Origin: Pterois miles
Taxonomy: Eukaryota; Chordata; Actinopteri; Perciformes; Scorpaenidae
Assembly: GCA_947000775.1 (NCBI GenBank)
Contig: CAMQGK010000638.1
Coordinates: forward strand, 17,604,501 to 17,668,500
Direction: 5' to 3'
DNA length: 64,000 nt
Shown here: positions 46,061 through 57,840 of the stretch, one piece after another
Numbering within the stretch: position 1 is the first letter of the stretch
How the letters are laid out: the number at the start of each line of letters is the position of its first letter
Position numbers and translations under genes: made by a program
Notes under the pieces: model-generated
Seen by the model: only the letters and a program-made list of their open reading frames with translations
The model's database searches: none
What the model was told of the DNA's origin: nothing

Positions 46061-46339
46061 AATGTATTCATAGGAGGCTAAAGCTACTTCTATTTATGTC
46101 TTTCATATTTGATTAGTGCAATTGTCCCTTGACTGCTGTGTTTTTGTCCCGGGCATAAATGGATGCTCTTTTTGCCACAGCTGCTTTGGGATTTAGTTGC
46201 TAACTAAAGGATTCATCTGTTTGGTGATTTTGAGTGAAAAGACGGAAGCTCCCATTTCAGCTTGGCTTTCATTTTAGCTCGGTAGCTCTCAATCTTCAAG
46301 CTCTGCATGTTATGCATCTGTCTTTGAGAGGTCCCTGCA

Positions 46340-46625
46340 CTGATGTTGATGCAGAATATTCCAGTTACACATGAAAATTCTCCAGCAGCTCCCAGTAATA
46401 TATTGTCCTACCTTCAGTGTGACGCTGCAGCTGCACTCTCCATCTTCATTGCCCTATGGAATTGCATTGACCAGTCACATGTGAATGGGATGAGAATATG
46501 GTTATGGAGTGATGAATATTTACCATGCAGAACACATCACCGTCTACCCATTCAGAGCCATTAGGCGCCATACTCAAACAATATTTCAGTCCCTCTTTAA
46601 GGCCAGGCTATCAGGTAATTGGATC
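46340..46625. promoter_or_regulatory. Candidate conserved non-coding element
   Basis: Non-repetitive block with CAGTAATATATTGTCC, GAATTGCATTGACCAGTC and ATTAGGCGCCATAC. The 73-codon plus-strand frame across it has no domain. Confidence 0.3.
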
Positions 46626-48639
46626 ATATATAGAAAATAAATCCCTTTTGTTCATTAGATAGGAGTTAAATGTCAGTGGTTCTCACTGTAATTTGTGTGC
46701 TCTCAGCCTCTTGACACACATGCTTGAACCCAGATACTAGTATGCAGTCTCCTGTGCTGCGTGTAAGATGAGTGTGTAATAGCTCAGTGATGAGGGCGGG
46801 CTTATCACCAGTATGTATGGACCGTTTATGCCCCCATTACATAAATGAATATAGCATTGATTCATTGAGCAAAGAAGCCATTGTAATCTCTAGACTACAA
46901 TGCTGTGTTTTAGAAATTCTGTTGTTAAAGGATGGCTCAGACTTGCATTAAGGGGTATTTGTTGATAATACTGAGTGAAATGACTCTGTGTAATGGGAAA
47001 GGGGTTGCTTCTAGTGCTTGCAGTAAATTGTAAATGATGTAAATGTTCCGCTTCATGTTATAGTTGAGTCTTAGCAGCTTCTTATCAACTTCAGCGGTTT
47101 CCAGAAAAAAAAGCTCACATACAATGACACTACTTAACCAGTGTAAAATGGCAAAGTTAGCAGGTAGCTTGTGGCCATGTGGTGCCTTCAAACTGGGTCA
47201 CGTTTACAGTGTTGCAAGTCGTGTACTTGATGTGTGTGGCATTCAAGTGGTTAAGTTGTGAAGAACAACGCTGCTAAGCAACGGCAATATTAACCTTAAT
47301 GTCAGTGTATAGAAGCCACACAGGCTAACAATTTAGCAAGCTAGCAAGTGAGTAATATAATGCAGGAAATGCAAAGGCATAATGACAGAGGGGAAAGATG
47401 AGGTTATTGAGAGTATCAACATTTTCCTCAGATGTATTATAAAATCACAAAGAAAAACAATATGACTAAAATTATAATTTACTGTACAATATTAACTCAT
47501 TATGCACCAATAAATGAACTTCCATGGGTTCCACCATTTCTCGTGTCAAAAAAAAATGTTACAAGTCTTTCCACTTACGTCGTGAATAACACTTAAGGGG
47601 GGCATTCATATGGGCCCAACTCATAAACACGACCCCTTTTGAAAGCTCCACTAGTAACCTGTAAGAAATGGGAAAAGCAGAGCATTCTGGGGTGGCGCTA
47701 CCATTTTTGGAGGGAAGCGTCCAGAGCTACAGTAGCTGTGTATACTGTATATATACAGTATATATACAGTATGCTGGTCTTTTCATCTGTCAATTGTTCA
47801 TCATCAGAAATGTATAAAGTACATGCAAGTATATGAACTTCAGGTCTATGAGCCAAATGCCAACTAGACAATCATCCCAACAAAGATAAGCTAGCTAACG
47901 TTATGCTAACTGAATGCTAACAAAATGTCGGCTAATACTGCGGAATTAATCAACCGTCATCTTGCAAAATGAAACCCATAATATTAGCCTACGTTTGTGT
48001 CTGACTGTATACTATATAAACAACATTTTATCTTTTGAATCTTCACTGTGTAGTGTTTGTGTTAGTTCCACAGATTTTTTTGACTCTCACAGTAAATAGC
48101 CAGCACATGGCAAAAAAAATGGCCGACCTGCTGTTTGGGACATCACTTTCCCATTCCCTGTTGACCGTTTCAACAGAATTGCATCATTGGGCAGCTTGGG
48201 TCCATGTCAGCTTATGTCATTCACACACACCGCAACAAGAAATATACTGGTACGCACTTGGGATGTTAACATTTACAAATAAAATGGTCCATATCATTTA
48301 ACAAGTTCAAGATTCAGATATTTTAGTTGGTAGGGACCAAAATGGAACTAAAAGGACAATGAATGTTAGGTGGCCAGAAACATGACTCTAAATAACAGGT
48401 TAGCCATAAGTCCTAACTGTATAAGCTGAAGTTAGTATTTGCTATGCCTCAATGTATTTGGATGTGTATGTAATGTAAACTGATGAATGCAGCATTAACA
48501 GTGTGGGATGTGGAAAGTGATAATTTGTAACATCTACATTTTAACTACTCCATATTGGACAACTGATATTTTGTAATAAAGGTTTTCAACAGGTTAAAAC
48601 TTTGCCAAGTAGCCCAAATTTGCCCTGAGAAGAACCTCT
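46626..48639. other. Gene-free stretch, partly repeat-like
   Basis: 47500-48100 has the look of a decayed dispersed element (GGGGGCATTCATATGGGCCC, then GCTAGCTAACGTTATGCTAA) but no termini were found. It holds an 18-base perfect palindrome TACTGTATATATACAGTA at 47743-47760, followed by a partial second copy. No exon recognised. Confidence 0.35.
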
Positions 48640-48960
48640 TAGGGTAACCGTTTGTCATGCAGTGTAGACAGTACGTTCTTTCCTTATTCAGAACGAGAAA
48701 GTCATCTCACCAAAACACAGTTCCCCCTTAAACTGTTCTCGCGAAACTCCGCTGGGGTGCATTCCATCTAATTTCCGCCCCTTTTTATCGCTAATTGTTA
48801 TCTAATGAATTGTTCTCGGTTCATCTTTAAACATACATAACTAATGTACAGTAAGACAGCTCCTGCTTAGCAAGGGAAAGCCATTACACAAACAGCAGAG
48901 AATTGAAATTAGCTTTGAGCTGGGGAGGCTTTCTGTAATATATTGTGTTCACACCCTTTG
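48640..48960. promoter_or_regulatory. Candidate conserved non-coding element (strong)
   Basis: Non-repetitive block with retained CpG (TGTTCTCGCGAAACTCCGCT) and AT cores (CGCTAATTGTTATCTAATGA, AACATACATAACTAATG). No frame of note. Flanked by ordinary AT-rich DNA on both sides. Confidence 0.45.
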
Positions 48961-49919
48961 TACCACTTTTGAACCTCCTTGTTTGCCTTCTGTCAACACC
49001 CATGTGTTTGAAGTTTACTCACAGGCTCACAGATAAGTAGATTCCTATACTGTTAATTGCATTATAGTGCATTGCTCTAATACTCCAGTGTCCTTGCGTG
49101 TATCTTTGCTACACCACCACAGTGCTTATATTTGTTTATCTTTAATCCTGGGACAGTTGGCTATATGCTAATGAGAAAGTATGTGGTACCGCGCTAGTTA
49201 GTATGCAAGCGGACACAAACCAGTCGAGGGGCTTTCAACCAATGTCATTCGATGTCAGTTAACAGCTTGTCCCTATTGAATAAACAGAGTAAGAGAGAGG
49301 ATGGAGGAATGAGAAAAATGAGAGGGTACATGTTTGATTAGCCTCTGAAGTGAGGGATGTGCCCCTAACTAATCCCTCTCCTCTTAGACGGTCCTCACTG
49401 CCTGGGGGTGTAAAGCGTTGGAAGTCCTGAGTGTGGAGCCAGCGGCCATACTGTAGGGCTAGCTTTCTTTTACATCTGTCCGTCCCTTTCATTAATATGT
49501 TTCATAGTCATTGCAAGGTAGACATGTTTGCCAATAATGTTGCTCTGCAATAAATTACCAAAAAACCATGACCACCATTCTATTGGTAGTGGTATGGCTC
49601 TAGGGATGGTGATGTCGGTTGGTCGGTCAGTCTGTCTGCCCGTCCGTTACTTTAATCCACATTGAAACAACCATTTTATTTGTTCTTAGTGATATATCAT
49701 GACAGCAACTGGATATATTTATTCAGCCTTTACTTAAATCTCGAAGAATCATTGAGGGCTTGCCCTTTTGATCCAGTGATGTCGAGAGTACAATAAAACA
49801 GCATGAATACGCACGTTAACATAATTAACGAGTTAACAAGAAGCAAACGACCAGACAACAGTAGAACACTGTTAAAAACGTCCAAGAGCAGAGTAGGTTG
49901 TAATCATGGAATTAAAACC
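48961..49919. other. Gene-free stretch
   Basis: A short tandem of GGTCGGTCAGTCTGTCTGCC type occurs at 49618-49645. No exon or element recognised. Confidence 0.4.
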
Positions 49920-49929
49920 ACCAATAGTA

Positions 49930-50740
49930 TTAGTAGGATTGCCATGAAATTTGGTACAAATATCCTAGCTACCCAGGAGATGAATCTTCATTTTTCCTCG
50001 ACAGCCATCAGCAGAGATTTTGCTCTTAAAGCTCAATATAGAGGTTATGGATCGGCACAAAATTTGAACCAGGTATGCATGTTCCCATCATGATGAATTG
50101 TTGTAAATAGTGATCCCCTGACTTTTCATCTAGCCCTACCATCATCAGGTCGAAATTTCAGTTTGTCCAAAACTTTGGTTGATGCTTGCAAAACTAATGA
50201 CATTCCCATCAGCTTCAGCTGTACTTTGTGTTTAGAGCAAATTAGTTTCTTAATTAATATTGCTAACATGCTAAACCAAGATGATGAACATGGTACCTGG
50301 TAAACATTAGCACATTATTTATCTACCTGATTTGTCTTTTATCAGGCCATTAAATAGGCGTTATTGGTCACTATAAGCACCATAGACGAGAACAAATTTG
50401 ACTACCTTGTTGTAAAACTGAATGAAACATTACATTGTGAACACAAACAAAAAGGCTTCTTTAGGTTTAGGCAACAAAACTACAACAGGCTGTTCTGCTC
50501 TCTATACCTCCTTTCGATGATCTACCATTTGAATAGCTGATTAAATCTACTATTGGGTGTAGTAGGCCATTATTTACCCATATCTATGGTGCTTATAGTG
50601 AATGATAATGCCTATTTAATAGCCTGACAACAATCTAATCGGCTGTAATAGCATCATAATTGTGAGCTTGCCAAGATCAGCAGTTAGCTCGAACCACCAC
50701 TGTGGTGGTGTAGAGCAGCTTGCATGGCTGTAGACTATTT
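49930..50740 (+). mobile_element. Family Q dispersed repeat, copy 2, interrupted
   Basis: GATTGCCATGAAATTTGGTA, TGATCCCCTGACTTTTCATC, CATCAGGTCGAAATTTCAG, ACTAATGACATTCCCATCAG and AAGATGATGAACATGG follow the known order of this repeat. The trail then breaks at about 50338 and resumes after 50630 (CATAATTGTGAGC…, GCTTGCATGGCTGTAGAC). The gap is exactly the family M MITE, so Q is the older insertion. Confidence 0.6.
50339..50630. mobile_element. Family M MITE, copy 2 (nested in family Q)
   Basis: A 292-bp element with ~48-bp terminal inverted repeats. The left arm has ATCAGGCCATTAAATAGGCG; the right arm on the opposite strand has GTCAGGCTATTAAATAGGCA. Both continue to CACTATAAGCACCATAGA. The interior contains GGTTTAGGCAACAAAACTAC, the module also seen in family Y. 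It is about half the length of copy 1 and inverted relative to it. Confidence 0.75.
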
Positions 50741-52979
50741 TCAATAGTACTTATAAAATGGTACAGCATGAATTCACACAATTAATGTTCTCAGCATGAA
50801 AGACTGATATTCATTCACATAACGGTGTTTTTAGGTCACTTTCGACATTTGCTCTCCAGTATATCTCTCTTTCTCGTGTCACAGTTTTATTATTTCAAAT
50901 CAAAAACTTTTCAAGCTGCAATTATAGAACAAGGTCACCAAAGTAGTGGATTCTCTAGTGGAGTCTATACAAGTAGCAAATGGGAAATGACTGAATAAAA
51001 CTGGCTGCTAAAGCTAATTGTGATTCCCCAAGCACCATTGGAACTTGAAACCTTGGCTTGTAGCTCTACCCTGAATACTGAGTTTCAGCTGCCTGTACCC
51101 ATTATAGGCTAACATACCAGAGCATATCTTGTGCTGTGCAATTCAATTTGGCCAAATGAATATCCGGGCTCCAGATAGCATGCTGTAGTACTGTAGCTAT
51201 TAGCAAACCTCCACACAGGCAGCAGCTGTCATGAAGGACCAGTCGCTGCATAATGTATACCAAATGCTCCGCCAGTGGTATCAATGTGTGATCAATATGC
51301 AATAAAAACTCATTAAAGCATCCTGAGTTCTGTCATGGAAATTAATTCCGGAAGACAAATCTGCGATGTGTCAGCCTGGGTATGATTCCAGTCCATCCAT
51401 GCAGAAACAAGTTATTTAAAGCCAGAAATTGGATACGGAAGGGGAGTAGAGGGAGAGTGAGAGATACAAAACAGAGATGGAGAGAGAAAAGAGGAGGATG
51501 AAACCAACCCGTCTGGAAGAGAGGAGACAGAAAGAGTCTATGACAGCCTAGCATAATGAGATTTGGTAGTCTGTGTGGCTTTCTATTCACCTGAAAGGGA
51601 ATTAACATAAAAACACACACACACTATTCTCCATTCTGCTCAAATCTTTTCAAACCATCATTGCTCCCTCCCACTCTCAGTGATTTCAGCATCTGGTGGA
51701 TCAATCATCTGACACTTTATTGCAAATAGTCTGTTTTTTTTTTTTTGTTTTTTTTTTAACCTAGTGTAAAAGCAGGAAGATAAAAATGTGACTGAGATGT
51801 GTGATCTAACCATATGTGCCATAACAAAAGCTACACTCACCAGCAGCATGTCATTGCCACAAATGTTTTTTGTTTTGGTTTTTTTTGGTTTCAATCTTGC
51901 TTTGTAAGGCCTTTGTGCTGTGAGCGATGAGAGGAAACAAATGCAGAGGGAGTTTTAGCACCGGATAATCTATGTCTGCATTCCCCGTTGTTGGTTAAGG
52001 ACACAAAAATACTGACGTAACAATAACAGCTCAATCTATATGATAAAATGTAGCTGCTGGTGGAATGAAGGTTTTCCTCCCCCTCTGCAAGGGCTGACTT
52101 CACTTTTTGACAGGAGTAAACAGAGATATGTATGCATGTTGCACAGAGAATACATGCAGCAGCCTACATTTTCACCTTTCCTCCCACTCACTTTTATTAT
52201 CTAATTCCACCCTGATATGCATTAATAGAAAATTCCAAGTGTTTATTGATTGGCTCGGTTTCTCTCTGCACATTTGCCTGTATGCCCACAGGTAACTCTG
52301 AGCTGTAAGAGACATGCAGCATCAGTCTCAAAGAAGACTGATGGAATATAAGTATTGATCTGGCCTATCTGTATTTTATCTGAACAGAGCCTAATTCCTC
52401 TGCAGGACTTTGAAGATGAGGCAAAGGTGCGTGCTTGCCAACCTGCCAAGGTTTCACTGAAACCCGGCTGATCGATTGAGGGGTTATGTTTTGAACTATG
52501 TGCTCATGTGGTACATGCAGTTTTCTTTCATTTTTACCTATTATCTGCTGTGCTGAAATAGTATATTGATTCATAATACAGTATATCACATTATCTCAGT
52601 CATCTAGTAACCAGCTTTGAGAGCTCATGCTGGCCCCATTGACCCGTGATGTGTGTTACTCACATGAATTGCTGCTCCAAAGTCAGTGTAATTGACTCAT
52701 AATCATTATTCCAGACTGGTAAATCACCATAAAGGTTGGCATGCACCTGAAGGTGTTGCAGTTGTGCCTTTCACGAGTGCTGTCAGTAAGCAAACTAATA
52801 AAGATCTTGAGTCTCTGTGGTCAAGTAGATCATTTGAGTGGTTGTTTTTCACAATAAAATGCTGTCCTTGTCTTTTATTTGTGTGCAGCACTGGAATGCA
52901 GAAGGACTCGTAAAGTTGTAAAGAAGAGAGGCTTTGTGAATGTGCGTATGCGCTTTTTGTGTGCATGCCGTGACTGCAG
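50741..52979. other. Gene-free stretch
   Basis: Interrupted T-runs at 51727-51757. Non-repetitive sequence at 52380-52640 may be regulatory. No exon found; open frames are short and on both strands. Confidence 0.35.
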
Positions 52980-53230
52980 TATTTTATTCTGAGTCAGATC
53001 CTGTGAATAGCTCGGCTAATTTTTCCATTTATCCCTGACTCGGCGTTTACAAATCGGCCCTGTCACATCCTATTCATCAGTTCCCGGCCTTTCATTTATT
53101 CAACATCCTCCTTTTTTCTTTTATCGCATTCTCTCCGTTTTTCATATTCTCCTTGAACCAATTGGGCCATTTTGCATCCCAGACCCACAGCGCTGTGCCA
53201 GAAAAATATATTTAGTCAAAACATGTTGAG
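52980..53230. promoter_or_regulatory. Candidate conserved non-coding element
   Basis: Non-repetitive, with ATAGCTCGGCTAATTTTTCC, GACTCGGCGTTTACAAATCG and TCATTTATTCAACATCC. No coding frame. Confidence 0.35.
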
Positions 53231-53399
53231 GAGGGTGTTTTGTCTGTGAAATCCCAGCTTCCTGTAAACTTCTTTCTCTCCTCATGTTACCTTTATTTTT
53301 GCTTTAATTTGTAGTCCAGTTTCCATTTGCGTAACACACTAGAATATTTAGTTTGTGTTTGCTTACATTAAGGCAAGTCCGCAGGAATAACAAGCCTTG

Positions 53400-53720
53400 G
53401 GAACATTTGTAGTTCAGAAATGCGTGACAACACACACCGGGTCGTCACTATGTAAAACCATAGATGAATATTTATAATTCCCTCCATCTGTTCGATGAAT
53501 AATCACCATCAGCGCAATTTGCTCTGACAGCGGACTCAGTAGAGCAGCCAATCACAGCCCACTTTGACATGAAGGCCAACAGTCAAAAAAAAATTTTTAA
53601 AAGATGAGTAGACCAAAGCTTAGCCGCTCATTATACCTTGGCACAGATTTAGCTCTTGTCCTTACCTGCCATTTGAATATTCTTATCTCTTGCCATCGTT
53701 GTGGCTGCGCGTCCATGATC
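53400..53720. promoter_or_regulatory. Candidate conserved non-coding element (strong)
   Basis: Non-repetitive block with GATGAATATTTATAATTCCC, TCGATGAATAATCACCATCA, GCGCAATTTGCTCTGACAGC and CAGCCAATCACAGCCCAC (CCAAT-type). No frame of note. Confidence 0.45.
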
Positions 53721-53999
53721 CTCAGTATCATTCAATTTCTAGAGCTCACAGTGGTTTGGGAAATCATTGGAACTGTATAAATCACAGCATGTTTGTCTTT
53801 TCTGTCCCATCCGTCCTCCATCAGTCTGCGTTAGGACAGGGCTCGGCGGATTGATGAATGGAGGAAGTGGCTGGCGGGGAATTTCCTTTACTACTCTTTT
53901 CAGCTATAGCATAGAAGCCTTGCCAAACTGCCTTTCATCTGGTCTAATGCTTTATTGCTGCTTAACGTTGAATGTGTGTACATGTTTTCATGTGAAAAT

Positions 54000-54000
<1 letters not shown>

Positions 54001-54030
<30 letters not shown>
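54001..54030. repeat. (CA)15 microsatellite
   Basis: Perfect CA array of 30 bases. Confidence 0.97.
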
Positions 54031-54032
<2 letters not shown>

Positions 54033-54099
54033 GAAGCATGTATCATAAATCTGCTGTGGTGTTTTGAGTGTATTTTTTGTAGTGGAACCTCATTTCCTT

Positions 54100-54300
54100 T
54101 ATATGAGCTGGCAGACAGTTGCGTCTATGAGAGGAGAGTCTGACTGGGAATGCGGCTTTCTGCCATAGAAAACCCTGGGACAGCACAATGTATATGGCTC
54201 ATCTTTCACCGCCCCGGGCTCCTTATGAATTGACTCATAAGCGGTTTGTTTACTCACATTTACTGCAGCAGATAGCAGCATCAGGCTGGTCTATGTGGTA
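54100..54300. promoter_or_regulatory. Candidate conserved non-coding element
   Basis: Non-repetitive block including ATGAATTGACTCATAAGCGG and CACCGCCCCGGGCTCC. Weak call from sequence character. Confidence 0.3.
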
Positions 54301-54799
54301 TACCATATCTGCTTTTCATAGCTTCTTCATTGGGATGAATAAAGTTCATCATATTCACCTTTGAAAGCAATATATAATGTTTTCTATATCTGTCTTTGAA
54401 GCAAGGCCATAGATCAGACTCCACAGGCTCTGAAGCGATCATCTTTGCTCTTCAAGCGGACTTAAATGTATTAAAACTCCAAAGTGTTCAACCTTTTATT
54501 GGGGTCCAGTTTGGCTGCTTCACAATCTTACTTGAACTCAAATGCTGAAGGGAAGGGAACTGGTCATTTTGTCCTCTTTCAATGTGCTCTTTTAAAGCAA
54601 GCCTGTGTATACTGAACACCAGCCACTGTTGTCACTACCAGCCCAAGCTGACCCTGGGCTTAGGCTTGGAAATTGTGAGCTATATGAAATGTGGTGCATC
54701 ATGTATAGTTATCAAGCTTTTCTTACACACTGTTTGTTGCTATCCCTATGAAAAGTAATTCACTGCAATTCATATATCAACTGGTATGTAATCAACTTT
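54301..54799. other. Gene-free stretch
   Basis: No exon or element recognised. Confidence 0.4.
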
Positions 54800-55375
54800 A
54801 TAGAGGAACCAGGATGTATAAAGAGCAACAATCGCCGCAAAGGGAGGAGGTCGGGATGGATAGACACTTTCATCCAGGAGACCGGTGTTTGTATCCTGTG
54901 TGAAACCAGACGTCAGCATTGATTTACCTGTCACGCAACTTCCACACCTAAGTTAGGGCACTTCCATAGTTTGTTTAACCCGATCTACAGCCTTTTCCTA
55001 AACTAAGTAGATTTTGTCACATAACTTCCATACTTAAGTTACTGTACACCACTTCCAGTGTTATTTTAACTCAAACCACAATCTTTTCCTAAACAAAACG
55101 ATTTTTTTTTTTTTTTTTTTTTTTTTGCCAAACCAAGTTTTTTTCTATGAAAAATGACATTTATTTTGAAGAGATTGGAACATAAATTTGAGTTATTTTA
55201 ACCCAAATCCCAATCTTTTCCTGAGCATAAATAAGTAGTTTTGTTGGCTAAACCTAACCAAGTTATTTCCTGTAAAAACAGAAGTTTATTTTGAAAAGAC
55301 TAGAGTGTAGAGTTATTTTAACCCAAACCACAACTTTTCTTAAGATTTCATATGAGCTCTTGTATGAGGATATGT
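54800..55375 (-). mobile_element. Family Y repeat, copy E
   Basis: The plus strand reads GTATAAAGAGCAACAATCGC, GGGAGGAGGTCGGGATGGAT, CCAGGAGACCGGTGTTTGTA, then three successive versions of TTATTTTAACCCAAACCACAATCTTTTCCT and TAGTTTTGTTGGCTAAACCTAACC. The same plan occurs at 59605-60350; copies B-D and G run the other way. A T25 run at 55102-55126 interrupts it. No coding capacity. Confidence 0.65.
55102..55126. repeat. T25 homopolymer inside family Y copy E
   Basis: Uninterrupted run of 25 T following CAAAACGA. Confidence 0.95.
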
Positions 55376-56639
55376 TGAACTGGTTGCTGACCTCAGTGAT
55401 CACTCATAATACATCTTATAGAAAGTCAGTTCAGATTTGTCCTGACTATCTTTGTCAAAGCTTGTCAAAGCAGCAAGTTATCAAAGCTTCTGTAAATGTG
55501 AGTCAATGGAAGAAGCCCTGAACGCTCACTGGGAAGATAAATTAACCAAATACAAGTATGTGACAAATAAAACAAGTAAAAGTTTTCCACTTTGTTTCAG
55601 ACCCTTAGCGAGGCTAATCATTCAAATTAGTGCCACTAATTTCTGGAACTCCTCCACTCCTGTTCCTCTTATATGGAGCTGTGGAGTGTAAAATCTGTGC
55701 AATACTACCTGCATACGTATTTATTTTTCCATCTCTTTTCTGAGCCTCAGCTTCCTCCTCTAACTTTAAAATGACTGGCTCATTGGCTTTTGCAGGTACG
55801 CCTGCAACTCACGATCTCCGTCTTAACCAGCAGTGTGCCTGCCGCTGCTGGATGGGTGTGATAATCTGCATATGGCTCCACATGTTTGTGGATGCGTGTG
55901 TCTTATAGTGCATCCATGTCACAACTAATCCTGGGGTTAGACCGCAGCTGTGAGAGATTTTAATTGACTTCAGGGGGACGTGGAGGGTAGATTAGTATAC
56001 TGTATGTGTGTATGTGTGTGCATTAATGGGGTGTTAACATAGCTATTAATGTCACAGCTGGGGGGAAGCATTAGTGTGGTAAATGGAATTTGTATACTTT
56101 CATGTGCATGCATGCATTTACGTGTACGAACGTGTGTGCATGCGCGTTTGGCGTGTACGAGATATGAAATGTCATACCGCATGGGAGGCGGGAGGTTTTG
56201 ATGTTGCATGTGCACCTTTTCTCTCCATTAAGCCTTAAAATATCTCCTGGGCATCCAATCAGCTGTGAGGGGGCGGAAGCATGGGAGTGAAGGCTGATGG
56301 GAAATATGGCTGGCCTTCATGGAGGGAGTCTGCGCCAGCTGGTGTTTTCCACCTGGAAACATTGAGGTCTCATTACTGATGCATGATTGCTGACCACCCA
56401 GTGCAAAGAGTGCACAGCACACACTTGAAATGTGTGATAAATCAGATAACAGAATCTAAACCACAGCCTCCATCTCATGACTGATAATGCACAGTGCTAG
56501 TGTGATGATTGTCACAATTTACAAGTCGGAGGAGAGTCAATTAAACAGAAAATAGGTCAGTCAGTGAAGGCTTCCACTAACTGAACATGCATGAGAGAAA
56601 TTGCACAAACACGCTAAGGCATTCACACAAACACACAGT
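55376..56639. other. Gene-free stretch
   Basis: Degenerate GTGTGTATG/GCATGCATG words at 56000-56150. The block 56220-56410 is non-repetitive and could be regulatory. No exon found. Confidence 0.35.
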
Positions 56640-57060
56640 CCAGCTGTTGTGTTTCCTCCGTAGACGTACTATCCTCTACCTCTCATCTAACCTGAAATAA
56701 ATGAGCCTAATGTGCCCGTCCTCTTTAATGCGGCCGTTCATTTGGTCTGCGAGTGTGCAATGCGAGCTAGTGTGTCGGCTTCTTGAATATTCAAGCGCAG
56801 GCCTCCGCAGCTATTTATTAACAGTTCAGCTCAAGTTCAAGACAGTTCAAGATGTATTAGAATCCAGTGTCATTCTTGGAGGAGGGTGATGAAATGCTAT
56901 GTGTTGTGCATGTCTCTGAAACTAATCAGACTTGACAGGTGTTGTGTTTAAGCCGCGGCACCTCAATCAATCAATATTGCACTTGTAATATTATATAACA
57001 CTTGGCTCTGCAGAAGCTTAAAGGAGCCTGTGTTTGTAACAACAGTGCTTATCCACAGTC
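56640..57060. promoter_or_regulatory. Candidate conserved non-coding element
   Basis: Non-repetitive with CpG retained: CTTTAATGCGGCCGTTCATT, TCTTGAATATTCAAGCGCAG (the TTGAATATTCAA core is a perfect palindrome), GCAGCTATTTATTAACAG. No coding frame with domains. Confidence 0.4.
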
Positions 57061-57129
57061 TCTCACTCAATGTCTGAATGATACAGTGACTACTTCATTA
57101 AATTATACACAATAAATGGTCCCTTAAAG

Positions 57130-57375
57130 CTGTTGATTAGGGGTGGGCCATTTCATATTGCAATGTATCCTCATCCAACAGTTCATATGATATCTTACGA
57201 AAAGTTATACCTCATTTATTCAGCAGCATGTGACACATATGTCAGTTTCAACTCCATCTTTACAAAAAATAAACGCATGTCTTCACATGAAATAACTTGG
57301 TTAGGTCTAGGCAATAAAACAACTCAGTAAGGTTTAGGAAAAGATTGGGGTTTCGTTTAAAATAAATCCGGATGC
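57130..57375 (+). mobile_element. Family Y repeat, copy G
   Basis: GGGGTGGGCCATTTCATATT, CCAACAGTTCATATGATATC, TTACGAAAAGTTATACC, GTCAGTTTCAACTCC, CTTCACATGAAATAACTTGG, TTAGGTCTAGGCAATAAAAC and TAGGAAAAGATTGGGGTT follow the family order. It ends nine bases before the TTAA-flanked element that follows. Confidence 0.65.
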
Positions 57376-57383
57376 GGTTTAAT

Positions 57384-57840
57384 TTAAAGGACCAGTTAAT
57401 AACAATTAAGGGGATTTATTGACAGAAATGGAATATAATATTAATAAGTATGTTTTCTTTAGTGTATAATCACTTGAAAATAAGAATTGTGTTTTCGTTC
57501 CTTTGAATGAGCCATTTATGTCTACATGGGAGCAGGTCCTTTCTCGACAGAGTCCGCCATGTTTCTACAGTAGTAGTAGAACAGACAAACCAAACACTTT
57601 TCCTGCTTGGGCGGAGTCGTCAACGTTACTCTCTCCCCTCGCCGCCGCTCTCTCTCTAGCTTCGCCACTCATTTCCCACATACACACACACTCTACTCTT
57701 ATGGGATCTCGAGAGGGCTATTTATGTTTTTGCGTCGGCTTCTGTGGCAATCTTCAAACGCTTGGCGCATAGGATAATTGTAATCTGAACTAGACAGCTA
57801 GATAGCTAGGAACCCCCCGATGCTACACTCTGCTCCTTAA
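57384..57840. mobile_element. piggyBac-like non-autonomous element with TTAA ends
   Basis: Left end TTAAAGGACCAGTTAATAAC; right end on the opposite strand TTAAGGAGCAGAGTGTAGCA. The interior has AGAAATGGAATATAATATTA, TAGTGTATAATCACTTGAAAATAAGAAT and GAGTCCGCCATGTTTCTACAG, the order of an abundant teleost element whose young copies start TTAAAGGAACAGTGTG. 457 bp, no transposase. TTAA ends suggest piggyBac-type mobility. Confidence 0.75.
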
